Of a stretch of DNA of 14,233 bases, positions 6,941 to 13,982 are shown piece after piece (position 1 is the stretch's first letter; every line of letters begins with the position of its first letter). The DNA is from Desulfonatronum sp. Lineage in GTDB: Bacteria > Desulfobacterota > Desulfovibrionia > Desulfovibrionales > Desulfonatronaceae. Where the stretch lies: assembly GCA_007127655.1 (NCBI GenBank), contig SKYX01000201.1, positions 1 through 14,233 on the forward strand, given 5' to 3'. The notes under the pieces were generated by a model. The model was not told the DNA's origin. It was given only the letters and a program-made list of their open reading frames with translations, and did not search any database. A program made the position numbers and the translations under genes.

Positions 6941-7687
6941 CTAGTCGGAGCCTTGGCAAAGGGCAACAGGTAGGCTTGCATTGGGCGAAAGTTCGGACTG
7001 CTCAACCCGGGCCTCGACATCAAAGAAATCGAAATCCGTTTCCTCCCGTTCCCTTCGTGTTCTCCGGCGGACCGTGATGAATTGGCCGGTGGGTTGACGG
7101 ACCCGGTCTTGGCCGGTGAACAGGCTGAAGGCCACGCTTCCTGATCCGCAGGCTGTTTCCGGGACAAAGGAGTCCACGGCCGCGACGTAAACGTACGGCG
7201 TGATGGCATTGCCGGAGAAATGGATCGCGCCGAAGGCCGGGAGGTCGAAGCGGTTGCACAGATCGGCCAGTTCGCGTTTGGTTCGGGCGTGGTCCATGGG
7301 GCTGCTCGAGGCATGTCCGTCCGGTTTTGGGGTGAGAATGAAGCCGATGCCTTCCAGGAGGACGATGTTTTCGGACATGGAGCAGCGCAGGGGGATGGTC
7401 GCACGGGTGGCGTGGGGCATGTTGACGAAGTCCGCCGGACGATCCAGGCCGCTGACTCGGACGGTTCCTTTCGGCCCCAGAGTGGAGGCGAAAGCCAGGG
7501 TGGCGTTGATGCAGAATTCTCCGCCCATCATCTCCAGGCGCGGCGGACGGGCCTGTTCGTCCACGAAGCCGACCTGCTCCACGTCGCAAAGCAGGTCCGC
7601 GGCCAGGGACGCCCGAAGGGAGGTCGGGCAGTCCCGGACCAGGGCGGTGGCGTTGCCCCCGGCGATGAGAAATTTGCGGGTCGTCAT
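6941..7687 (-). CDS. DapF-fold amino-acid racemase, CntK-like
   Basis: A 248-residue member of the diaminopimelate-epimerase fold, which uses two cysteines as acid/base pair to invert a C-alpha. The second cysteine is in TACGSGSVAF (C180). The first is in MMGGEFCINATLAF (C59), not in the MCGNG motif of true DapF. From memory, staphylococcal CntK (histidine racemase of staphylopine synthesis) has the same arrangement: EQVGFIE, MSGNEFCGNAT and SCGSG. Here the matching pieces are EQVGFVD (37-43), GGEFCINAT and ACGSG, plus VRVSG. Both cysteines are present, so racemase activity is plausible, but the substrate is unknown. No cntL or cntM homologue is in the window. The gene starts 14 bp after pcnB with no good ribosome site, so translation may be coupled, and it is followed by a hairpin. 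An annotation as dapF would probably be wrong. Confidence 0.75.
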   Translation of the reverse strand: MTTRKFLIAGGNATALVRDCPTSLRASLAADLLCDVEQVGFVDEQARPPRLEMMGGEFCINATLAFASTLGPKGTVRVSGLDRPADFVNMPHATRATIPLRCSMSENIVLLEGIGFILTPKPDGHASSSPMDHARTKRELADLCNRFDLPAFGAIHFSGNAITPYVYVAAVDSFVPETACGSGSVAFSLFTGQDRVRQPTGQFITVRRRTRREREETDFDFFDVEARVEQSELSPNASLPVALCQGSD

Positions 7688-7701
7688 GGAGAACGGGCGC
7701 G

Positions 7702-9123
7702 TCAGGTACGGGGCGCGGACGACGGCTTGCGGCGGCGGGATCGCTTGCGCGGTGGGCGGGAACGCCTGATCTCGATGTCCTGACCCTCTGTTTCGGTTGC
7801 CGGTTCGTCCGGCATTGCCGTTGTGTCGTTTGGTTTTTCGGCGCCTGCATTAACCTGACGACGTTTCAACTTTCCGGGTTTTTTATCAGCGGTCTTTTTT
7901 GTACTTACGGAGCCCGGGCGTTGCGCTTCGATTTCCAGGCGCAGGGCGTTCCAGGGTTCGAGGCGCTCTGGATTCTCGCCGGCCACGCGCAGACCGATTT
8001 CATGCAAGGCCAGGGCCTCGGGGAAGGTCTCCTGAGCCACGAAGCCGCGTTTGGAGAAGCGCTTGCGCTTGTCCGGGACGAATCGGGACTGGTTGGCCAT
8101 GACCTGGATCATCCGCATGGTCATCAACTTGGGCATGCTGATCCGGATGCAGATGGGCGTGAGCAGTTCGGTCAGCCGGAGGTGGAGCGGGAGCCGTTCT
8201 TGCTCCTCGTCCCGGGCCGCTTGTTCACTGAGCAGCCGGTTTGTGGGGGCGAAAAACAAGGTCGCGAAAATTAAGACCGGATTCAGGCCGCCCTTGTCTC
8301 TGATCCGCTCGTCCAGGCGACCCAGCCAGGACCACAGGACGGATTCCCGGTTTTGTGCGTGGTCCTGGTCCAGATACTGGGCGATTTCCGGGAGCAGATC
8401 TCCGAGCAGGCCGGTTTTGTAGAGCAGGCGAACGGCTTGTTCCCCGGAGCCGTAGGCAAAAAGCTTGATCAGTTCTTCGAAAACCCGGGGCGGGGCGGCT
8501 TTGAGAATTTCCTGGTGATGGCGGAGAATGGCGTTGAAGGTGGCCGGTTCGATCCGAAACCCCAGGCGGGAGGCGAAGCGCACGGCCCGGATCATGCGCA
8601 CCGGGTCCTCCCGGAAGCGGATGTTCGGGTCCCCGATGCAGCGGATCAATCGGTCGCGGATATCGCTCAACCCACCGACGTGGTCGATGACGGAAAACCG
8701 CTTCACCTCGTAGAACAGGGCGTTGATGGTGAAGTCCCGGCGCAGGGCGTCCTCTTCCGGGGAGCCGTAGCAATTGTCCCGAAAGACGTACAAATCTCCG
8801 TTCTCGTCGGCATCCGGCTCGGGGCAGCGTCGAAAGGTGGAGGTTTCGATGATCTGGTCGCCGAAATGGATATGCGCCAGTCGGAACCGGCGGCCGATAA
8901 TGAAACAGTTTCGGAAGGCCTTCTTGATCTGATTGGGCGTGGCGTTGGTGCCCACGTCGAAATCCTTGGGCTCGCGCCCGAGGATCAGGTCGCGCACGCC
9001 GCCGCCCACCAGGTAGGCGGTGAACCCCTTGCGCCCGAGTTGGTACATGACCTTCAAGGCGTCGGGATGAATGTTCTTGCGGGAGATGGGGTGTTCGTCG
9101 CGGGGAATGATTTGTGGGGGCAT
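7702..9123 (-). CDS. pcnB: Polynucleotide adenylyltransferase (poly(A) polymerase I) PcnB
   Basis: Adds 3' poly(A) tails to RNA from ATP, which in bacteria marks transcripts for decay. The class II nucleotidyltransferase head has GGGVRDLILG (40-49), KDFDVGT (53-59) with the catalytic D-x-D (D54, D56), RLAHIHFG (81-88), and RRDFTINALFY (128-138), followed by DPVRMIRAVRFASRLGF. The leader ISRKNIHPDALKVMYQLGRKG is typical of PcnB rather than tRNA CCA-adding enzymes; the two are close, so some doubt remains. The 473 residues end in a long Lys/Arg-rich, low-complexity tail from about 405, consistent with the basic RNA-binding tail of PcnB. ATG 9123 was chosen because it opens the conserved N-terminus. 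An upstream in-frame ATG at 9252 would run through the dual-CXXC gene in another frame. The ribosome site is weak, and it lies 28 bp after that gene. Confidence 0.93.
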   Translation of the reverse strand: MPPQIIPRDEHPISRKNIHPDALKVMYQLGRKGFTAYLVGGGVRDLILGREPKDFDVGTNATPNQIKKAFRNCFIIGRRFRLAHIHFGDQIIETSTFRRCPEPDADENGDLYVFRDNCYGSPEEDALRRDFTINALFYEVKRFSVIDHVGGLSDIRDRLIRCIGDPNIRFREDPVRMIRAVRFASRLGFRIEPATFNAILRHHQEILKAAPPRVFEELIKLFAYGSGEQAVRLLYKTGLLGDLLPEIAQYLDQDHAQNRESVLWSWLGRLDERIRDKGGLNPVLIFATLFFAPTNRLLSEQAARDEEQERLPLHLRLTELLTPICIRISMPKLMTMRMIQVMANQSRFVPDKRKRFSKRGFVAQETFPEALALHEIGLRVAGENPERLEPWNALRLEIEAQRPGSVSTKKTADKKPGKLKRRQVNAGAEKPNDTTAMPDEPATETEGQDIEIRRSRPPRKRSRRRKPSSAPRT

Positions 9124-9151
9124 GCGGGTGGGAAAACGTAAAAACGTAGTG

Positions 9152-9352
9152 CTATATGCGGTTACAGGGAATGTCGGCCAAAAATTCTTCCACCAGGTCG
9201 TCCAGAGTGGTTCCGTACTCGTGCAAGGCAAAGGCGGCGCCGCAGGACCCACAGCGCAGGGCGACGGCCCGTCAGCCGCGCCGGGCGTGCAAGCGATCGT
9301 TGCACTTTCGGCAACGAAGTCGGGTTCTGATATCTGGGATGGGCGAGGGCAT
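9152..9352 (-). CDS. Small dual-CXXC protein, candidate selenoprotein (Sec27 by in-frame TGA)
   Basis: An ATG at 9352 with AAGGA five bases upstream opens a frame that meets TGA at codon 27 (9272-9274) and continues in the same frame to TAG at 9152-9154. Read through, the product has 66 residues. The first CXXC, CRKC (14-17), lies before the TGA and the second, CGSC (34-37), after it, then an acidic helical end DDLVEEFLADIPC (51-63). Coding character is kept on both sides. A hairpin with a GGUCC loop follows the TGA at the spacing expected for a bacterial SECIS. From memory, a family of dual-CXXC small proteins with selenoprotein members exists in Desulfovibrio relatives. The alternative is a nonsense mutation (CGA Arg to TGA) in a cysteine-type gene. 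Function is unknown; CXXC pairs suggest zinc binding or redox work. It precedes pcnB by 28 bp. Confidence 0.65.
9237..9257 (-). promoter_or_regulatory. SECIS-like hairpin downstream of in-frame TGA
   Basis: On the minus strand, GCGCTGTG (9257-9250) pairs with TGCGGCGC (9244-9237): five Watson-Crick and three G-U pairs around the loop GGTCC (9249-9245). The loop starts 23 bases after the TGA, inside the 16-37 base range described for bacterial SECIS elements. It opens with G, as required, and resembles the GGUCU loop of E. coli fdhF. The fold was made by hand and competing folds in this GC-rich stretch were not scored. Confidence 0.5.
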
Positions 9353-9395
9353 GGGAATCCTTGCGTGTCACGGAAAACATTCGGTCACGAGCGCG

Positions 9396-9423
9396 ACCAT
9401 ACAGCGAGACCGCGGAAAGTCAA
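9396..9423 (-). promoter_or_regulatory. Sigma-70-type promoter candidate for the dual-CXXC/pcnB operon
   Basis: The minus strand reads TTGACT (9423-9418), a 16-base spacer, then TATGGT (9401-9396), matching the -35 at five of six and the -10 at four of six consensus bases. Transcription would begin near 9389, giving a leader of about 37 bases before the ATG at 9352. Confidence 0.5.
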
Positions 9424-9541
9424 TTCCGGGGCTTTGGTTTTTCAATATGGAGTTGTTCTCACGGCTGGTGGGATGGTTCATTCTGAGGGAAATACAGGTT
9501 TGCACTTTCCGGGTTCCCGACATTCATTCCGGTGCCGTGGT

Positions 9542-9569
9542 GTAGGGGCGGTTCGTGAACCGCCCCTAC
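9542..9569. repeat. 28-bp palindrome, REP-like element copy 2
   Basis: Perfect 13-bp arms GTAGGGGCGGTTC and GAACCGCCCCTAC separated by two bases. Length, outer bases (GTAGG and CCTAC) and symmetry match the element at 3412-3439, so both belong to one dispersed family. The stem is stable but no T-run follows it on either strand. It lies in the gap after the kinase cluster and could block 3' exonucleases or act as a weak bidirectional terminator. Confidence 0.75.
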
Positions 9570-9719
9570 GGAAGGCCGTGCATCCGCATGGGGTTGCTCA
9601 TGGTGCCTGTCGGGCGTCAAATGCCAACCTGTTCTGAATCATCCCCGGCTGGTTTAACTGTTTTGGCTGGCCTCGGAACCCTATCGCCGACTTCGGAACA
9701 TCAAGCCGTTGCGCGTCCG

Positions 9720-11783
9720 TCAATTGTGCGCAGGCAGGGTAAAGTAAAAAATCGTCCCTTGGCCGACCTCGCTTTCCACGCGAATTTCGCCGCCGTGCTT
9801 TTCGATGAATTCCTTGCACAGGATCAGGCCCAGGCCGGTACCGTGTTCGCCTTGGGTGCCGGGGCGGATTGTTTTTCGGTCAAGGGCAAAGAGATGCGCC
9901 TGGGTTTTCTGATCCATTCCGATGCCGGTGTCTCGCACGGCCACCTCGACCTTGTCTCCATTTTGCGATCCGGAGATGGTTACGGATCCTTCGTTGCCTG
10001 AATATTTGAGGGCATTGGAAACAAGGTTGCGGACAACGGTGGTGATCATGGGCTGGTCGGCCATGAGTTCCAGGTTCCCTGAAGTGCTATTCTGGATGGT
10101 GACCCGTTTCAATTCGGCCACGGAGCGCAAGGACTCGATGCTGTTGTGGACCAGTTCGTGAAGGTTGAGCGGTTGCGGAGAGAAGCCGATCAGCCCTTGC
10201 TGGACAAGAGCCCAGTGCAGCAGGTTTTCCAGCAGGGCGTACAAGCGCTCGGTGCTTTTGCACATCGCCGTGGACATTTCCCGCAGCTCCTGAATGGCCA
10301 TGTTTTCCGCGTCTTCGGCGAAAACTTTCGCCAAGCTCAACAGGCCGGACATTGGTGATTTGAGGTCGTGGGCGATGATGGAGAAAAATTTGTCCTTTTC
10401 CGCCAAAAGGGCTTGGAGTTCGTCGTTGTATCGGCGGACTTCATCCTCAAGGAGCTTGCGTTCCGTGATGTCTGTTGCCATCTCCATGCGCACGAAGCGG
10501 CCGTCAATCCAGGGGATGGCGCTGTCCTGGCACAAGTACCAGCGCTGGTTCATCGTGTTCTTGAACGACCATTCGTACGTTCCGGTGGGTTTGCCGTCCT
10601 TGAGCAGTTTATCGTTGGTGCAAAAGGCGCAAGGCCCGTCCTGTCCCTGCTGCAAGACCTCCCAGCATGTTTTTCCGGCAGAGTCACCGACCAGTTGCCG
10701 ACCATAGGCGTTGATGAACAGAATCTCGTACGTGTCCATATCCACGATGTAGATCAGCGCCTCGATGCCGTCCAAGACGGTGATCAGCCTTTGGTGGGAA
10801 AGGTGGAGTTCCTGCTCGGCCAGGCAGCGTTCCGTGACGTCCAGAAGAAAACCATCAAAGATGACCCCGCCGTCGTTCCCGTGTTTCATCCTGGTGTTCA
10901 TGGACGCCCAAAAGGTCGTTCCGTCCTGGCGAACCAGTTCCGCCTCGAAATTTTTGACCTCTCCGTCGGCCAGGAGTTTCTTCTTGTAGATTTTTCGATC
11001 CTCAGGCCGGGCGTAGAGTTGCGTGGCGATGTTCGTGACCGTCTCGATCATTTCTTTTGCGGTTGGGTACCCGCACAGGCGGGCCATTTCCGTATTGACC
11101 GTATGGTACCGTCCTTCCGGGGTCGACTGAAAAATACCCATGGGCGCGTTTTCAACCAGCTCGCGATACTTTTCCTCGCTTTTTTTCAGCGCCTCATCGG
11201 ATCGGACCTGATCCGTGATGTCCGAGACCATGAGCAGAAGCTTCTGGTCCGCATCTTTTTTATCGTCTTGGGGGAGCACCTTTACCAGCATGTCCCGCCT
11301 CCCGACGCAGCGCGCATGCACCGTTTCGTCGTTCTTGCCAAACAGCCTGAAATCCAGCAGCTTTCCCTCCGGATTCTTGAAAAAGGCCTTGAAACGTCCC
11401 AGCAAGGAGGAACGGTCCTCGGGAACGACCAGCTCGGTCAACGGTCTGTTCGCAAACCCATGGCCCTCTCTGCCGATCATCCGGGCGAAGGTCTGGTTGG
11501 CTTTTGTGATCAGTCCCTGGGAATTGACGACCAGGTATCCGGCCGGTGCATTGTTGAACAACTCCGCATATTGGTTTTTGACCTGTTCCAACTGGTGTTG
11601 AGTCGCTCGCAGTTCCTCGTTTTGCAGCTCCAGTTCGATCTGATGGACCTGGTATTCGTGAATCAGGTTCCTCAGGTCGTCGGATGAGAGATTTTCCACG
11701 GACCGGGGAGCCTCGGCCACGCGTGCTTCGGCCTGTTCCCGGAGTTGCTGTTTCTTCAGAACAAGATCGTCGGTCGTGCTCAT
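9720..11783 (-). CDS. Soluble sensor histidine kinase with three PAS domains
   Basis: A 687-residue kinase without membrane segments or signal peptide. An N-terminal coiled coil (about 40-75) leads to PAS1 (about 72-190), PAS2 (about 202-320) and PAS3 (about 330-442), each ending in the D-[IV]-T motif typical of PAC regions. The HisKA segment is FFSIIAHDLKSPMSG (466-480), with H472 as phospho-acceptor. The ATPase domain has the N-box NLVSNALKYS (586-595), the G1 box VRDTGIGMD (616-624) and the G2 box HGTGLGL (647-653). PAS3 carries C373, C385, C388 and C418 around PCAFCTN, a cysteine set that suggests a metal, Fe-S or thiol sensor. The ATG at 11783 has GGAG five bases upstream and overlaps the stop of the preceding kinase as ATGA, so the two are translationally coupled. 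There is no attached receiver or DNA-binding output. Confidence 0.93.
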   Translation of the reverse strand: MSTTDDLVLKKQQLREQAEARVAEAPRSVENLSSDDLRNLIHEYQVHQIELELQNEELRATQHQLEQVKNQYAELFNNAPAGYLVVNSQGLITKANQTFARMIGREGHGFANRPLTELVVPEDRSSLLGRFKAFFKNPEGKLLDFRLFGKNDETVHARCVGRRDMLVKVLPQDDKKDADQKLLLMVSDITDQVRSDEALKKSEEKYRELVENAPMGIFQSTPEGRYHTVNTEMARLCGYPTAKEMIETVTNIATQLYARPEDRKIYKKKLLADGEVKNFEAELVRQDGTTFWASMNTRMKHGNDGGVIFDGFLLDVTERCLAEQELHLSHQRLITVLDGIEALIYIVDMDTYEILFINAYGRQLVGDSAGKTCWEVLQQGQDGPCAFCTNDKLLKDGKPTGTYEWSFKNTMNQRWYLCQDSAIPWIDGRFVRMEMATDITERKLLEDEVRRYNDELQALLAEKDKFFSIIAHDLKSPMSGLLSLAKVFAEDAENMAIQELREMSTAMCKSTERLYALLENLLHWALVQQGLIGFSPQPLNLHELVHNSIESLRSVAELKRVTIQNSTSGNLELMADQPMITTVVRNLVSNALKYSGNEGSVTISGSQNGDKVEVAVRDTGIGMDQKTQAHLFALDRKTIRPGTQGEHGTGLGLILCKEFIEKHGGEIRVESEVGQGTIFYFTLPAHN

Positions 11784-13687
11784 GGTTTCTCCGAAACGGG
11801 GTCGATTGGGTTTTGATCGGGCGAAGTGAATGTCAGGACGGCATATACCGTCGTGCCTTCGCCAACGGTGCTGTCCACGCTGATGTATCCGCCCATGGAG
11901 TCGACGAGCCGTTTGACAATGGCCAATCCCAGGCCCGCACCCTGATATTTTCTGGTGTACGATCCATCCACCTGGGTGAAAGGCTTGAAGAGCATAGCGA
12001 GTTTGTCCTCCGGGATGCCGATGCCGGTGTCCGTGACGCAAAACAGAATTCGAGGTCCGTTTTGTTCACCATTTGCGGATTTCAGGGGCCAGACCTTCAG
12101 CCCGATCCGCCCCTGGTCCGTGAACTTCAGGGCGTTGCCCACCAGGTTGAACAGAATCTGCCGCAGCCGCGTGGGGTCTCCGATGAGACGTTCCGGCAGG
12201 GCGGGGTCGATGTGGTATTCCATCGCCACATCGTTCTTTCTGACGGTCGTCGGAAAAAGGTCAAAAACAGCGGCCACGGAGTCATGGACGCTGAATTCTT
12301 CCAGGCGGTTCTCCGTGCCCCCGTTTTCAAGTCCTGAAATGTCCAGAAGGTCGCTTAAAAGGCGGGTGTATCGATCCGAAGCCTGCAGGGCCATGGAAAT
12401 GTACTGGTGTTGTTCCTTATCCAATTTTGAGGTCCGCAAGAGTTGCAGCATGCCCATGATCCCGTTGAACGGCGTGCGCAGTTCATGGCTCATGTTGGCC
12501 AGGAATTCGGACTTGGCCCGGTTGGCCGCTTCGGCCTGGTCCTTGGCCTGAATAAGAGCTTGTTCGGCCTGCGTTCGTTCGGTGATGTTCTGGTTGACGA
12601 CAATGGCTGCGGCGACCTGGCCCTGGTCGTTCAATACCGGAGCCGTGAAGTTGAGGATTATCTTCTTTTTGCCTTCGAAGGTCTCGATTTCCAGAAGCTC
12701 GTCCACGATTGTCACGCCCTTGTTCACCGTGTGGGCCAAAGCCCAGTCGTTTTCGGCGATAGCTTCTCCGGATGGGAGCCGCTTGGCTTTGAAGACGTCG
12801 TATTGCTTCTGCTCCACCAAGGGCTCGGCATCCCAGATGGCTACTCCCGCCGGATTGCCTTGCAGCAGTTTGCCCTTGTCGTCGGCGATCCAGAGCCCAA
12901 CTGGCAGGATTTCAAAGACCTTGCTCAACAATCGTTCCCGCTCTCGCAACCCCCGTTCCGAATTGCCCAGCAGCCTGTTTCCGGTCCAGATGCCCAGCAA
13001 CCCCAAAAAGCCGATGACGGCATGCCCCAGAGCGAGCAGCATCCGTTGCTGTCCGGCCACCGCGAGAAAGGGCGCAAGCGGCAGGGAAACGCTGATCCCG
13101 CCATGGATATCGCCAATTTTGTAGCCCTGATCGACATGGCAGCGCAAGCATCCGGCTTCGGTGAACAAGGGACGCATGAACCGGAAGTACGGGCGTCCGT
13201 CGATGGTTTCCACGGATGACGCCTTGGGCGCGCCGTCTCGAAAGGCCAGCATGGCCTTGGTCTCCCATTCGTCCGCGGCGTTTTCCGGGCGTAGCGGATC
13301 AAGGCTGGTAATGTGGCCGAGCAACCCGTATTCGTCGAAGCCCAGCTCATGAACCTGACGCGTCATGTACGCGGGGTTGACCAGGGTCAGTTTCATTCCG
13401 GCGGAGGTCGTCACGTCCCGGTCGGGCAGATGTGCAAGGTACGGATTGGGCGGGCTGGTCTCCGTCGGCGGGACATAGACCCCACCATGTAGGGTGGACC
13501 ATTTGCGGTAGATGACGTCCTTTTGAAACGAGGCCTGGCCCTCGGATTCCGCCAGAACCAGCACGGAATCACCCGCCTGGCGCCAGTTCCAGGCCAGGGA
13601 GACGGCAACCGCGACGATCCAGACCACCGCGACCATGAGCGTCAAGTTTCTTCTTGACGGGGTGAGGAGGGAACCTTTGCTGTTCAT
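11780..13687 (-). CDS. Membrane sensor histidine kinase with DUF3365-like CxxCH domain
   Basis: A 635-residue inner-membrane kinase. TM1 (about 15-34) and TM2 (about 215-240) enclose a periplasmic region of about 180 residues resembling DUF3365 (Tll0287-like). This contains the c-type heme motif CLRCH (180-184) near its end, followed by a GGISVSLPL strand. A PAS-like domain (about 252-372, ending NQNITERTQAEQ) leads to HisKA SEFLANMSHELRTPFNGIMG (393-412) with H401, then the ATPase domain with NLVGNALKFTD, VTDTGIGIPED and GAGLGLAIVKR boxes. It should autophosphorylate in response to a periplasmic redox state or heme ligand, which is inferred from the motif. ATG 13687 has AAGG seven bases upstream and excludes a longer non-hydrophobic extension. 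It lies 38 bp after a broken response-regulator gene and overlaps the next kinase by 4 bp, so all three were probably one operon. Confidence 0.93.
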   Translation of the reverse strand: MNSKGSLLTPSRRNLTLMVAVVWIVAVAVSLAWNWRQAGDSVLVLAESEGQASFQKDVIYRKWSTLHGGVYVPPTETSPPNPYLAHLPDRDVTTSAGMKLTLVNPAYMTRQVHELGFDEYGLLGHITSLDPLRPENAADEWETKAMLAFRDGAPKASSVETIDGRPYFRFMRPLFTEAGCLRCHVDQGYKIGDIHGGISVSLPLAPFLAVAGQQRMLLALGHAVIGFLGLLGIWTGNRLLGNSERGLRERERLLSKVFEILPVGLWIADDKGKLLQGNPAGVAIWDAEPLVEQKQYDVFKAKRLPSGEAIAENDWALAHTVNKGVTIVDELLEIETFEGKKKIILNFTAPVLNDQGQVAAAIVVNQNITERTQAEQALIQAKDQAEAANRAKSEFLANMSHELRTPFNGIMGMLQLLRTSKLDKEQHQYISMALQASDRYTRLLSDLLDISGLENGGTENRLEEFSVHDSVAAVFDLFPTTVRKNDVAMEYHIDPALPERLIGDPTRLRQILFNLVGNALKFTDQGRIGLKVWPLKSANGEQNGPRILFCVTDTGIGIPEDKLAMLFKPFTQVDGSYTRKYQGAGLGLAIVKRLVDSMGGYISVDSTVGEGTTVYAVLTFTSPDQNPIDPVSEKP

Positions 13688-13725
13688 TGTAGACCTTTGG
13701 GCATCACATGCCGACGTTGTGGTTA

Positions 13726-13935
13726 TCACTTCTTTGAGTCGGGGCCGCTTTGCCCGGCGACAACGGTGCGGTTGCATCCGGCATTTTTGGCTTGGTACAG
13801 AGCTTCGTCGGTCCGTCTCGGCCGGAAAAAGGCTTTGACCCTGGACAGGGTCGTCTTCAGCAGCATCACAATTGCCTGATCATCGTCGATGATCAGGATG
13901 GTTTGGTTTTGTTCGGATTTTGCGTTGAGGTGCAT
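13726..13935 (-). pseudogene. Remnant of a receiver-GGDEF response regulator (internal deletion)
   Basis: A 69-residue frame that joins two ends of a larger protein. Residues 11-32 (QTILIIDDDQAIVMLLKTTL) are the first strand and helix of a receiver domain, with the acidic D17-D19. Residues about 36-60 (FFRPRRTDEALYQAKNAGCN and onward) match the last helix of GGDEF diguanylate cyclases, usually written ADEALYRAKNAGRNR. The phospho-acceptor aspartate, the rest of the receiver and the GGDEF active site are all missing, so neither phosphotransfer nor c-di-GMP synthesis is possible. The join falls next to a 16-bp inverted repeat at 13837-13852. The frame is still open, with ATG 13935 and GGAA about 12 bases upstream, so a short peptide may still be made. 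It lies 38 bp ahead of the two kinases and was probably their original output partner. Confidence 0.7.
13837..13852. repeat. 16-bp inverted repeat at the receiver/GGDEF junction
   Basis: Arms GACCCTG and CAGGGTC, perfect over 7 bp, are separated by two bases. The repeat covers codons 29-34 of the remnant, exactly where receiver similarity stops and GGDEF similarity begins. It could be a hairpin that promoted deletion, or a coincidence. Confidence 0.6.
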
Positions 13936-13982
13936 GGCGTATGTTTTTCCGGGGGGGCATGCAGTTCCAGCACTTCAAGTGA

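Larger units (their letters stand above)
9353..9719. other. Non-coding gap between the kinase cluster and the pcnB operon
   Basis: This 367-bp stretch has no frame that looks coding on either strand. It contains the promoter candidate at 9396-9423 and the 28-bp palindrome at 9542-9569. No T-rich terminator was found after the kinase stop at 9720. The 150 bases on each side of the palindrome show nothing recognisable. Confidence 0.6.

Noticed and set aside
6941..7687. Annotation of the racemase as diaminopimelate epimerase DapF
   Set aside because: The first cysteine motif and its surroundings match CntK, not the MCGNG motif of DapF.
9124..9252. Upstream extension of PcnB to an ATG at 9252
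   Set aside because: The extra 43 residues are out of frame with, and fully overlap, the dual-CXXC gene and do not resemble a PcnB N-terminus.
9152..9274. Treating the dual-CXXC gene as a plain nonsense pseudogene
   Set aside because: Possible by a single CGA to TGA change, but the undamaged frame after the TGA and the hairpin at SECIS spacing favour selenocysteine. It is kept as the stated alternative.
10368..11687. Long plus-strand open frame of about 440 codons inside the soluble kinase gene
   Set aside because: It is antisense to clear PAS and kinase domains, shows no recognisable domain, and reflects GC-rich codon bias on the other strand. The same applies to plus-strand frames over glgA (5221-6162), pcnB (8353-9141) and pdxA (3603-4349).
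11784..12041. Upstream extension of the soluble kinase to an ATG at 12041
   Set aside because: It would overlap the ATPase domain of the preceding kinase. The ATG at 11783 has a ribosome site and begins a normal kinase N-terminus.
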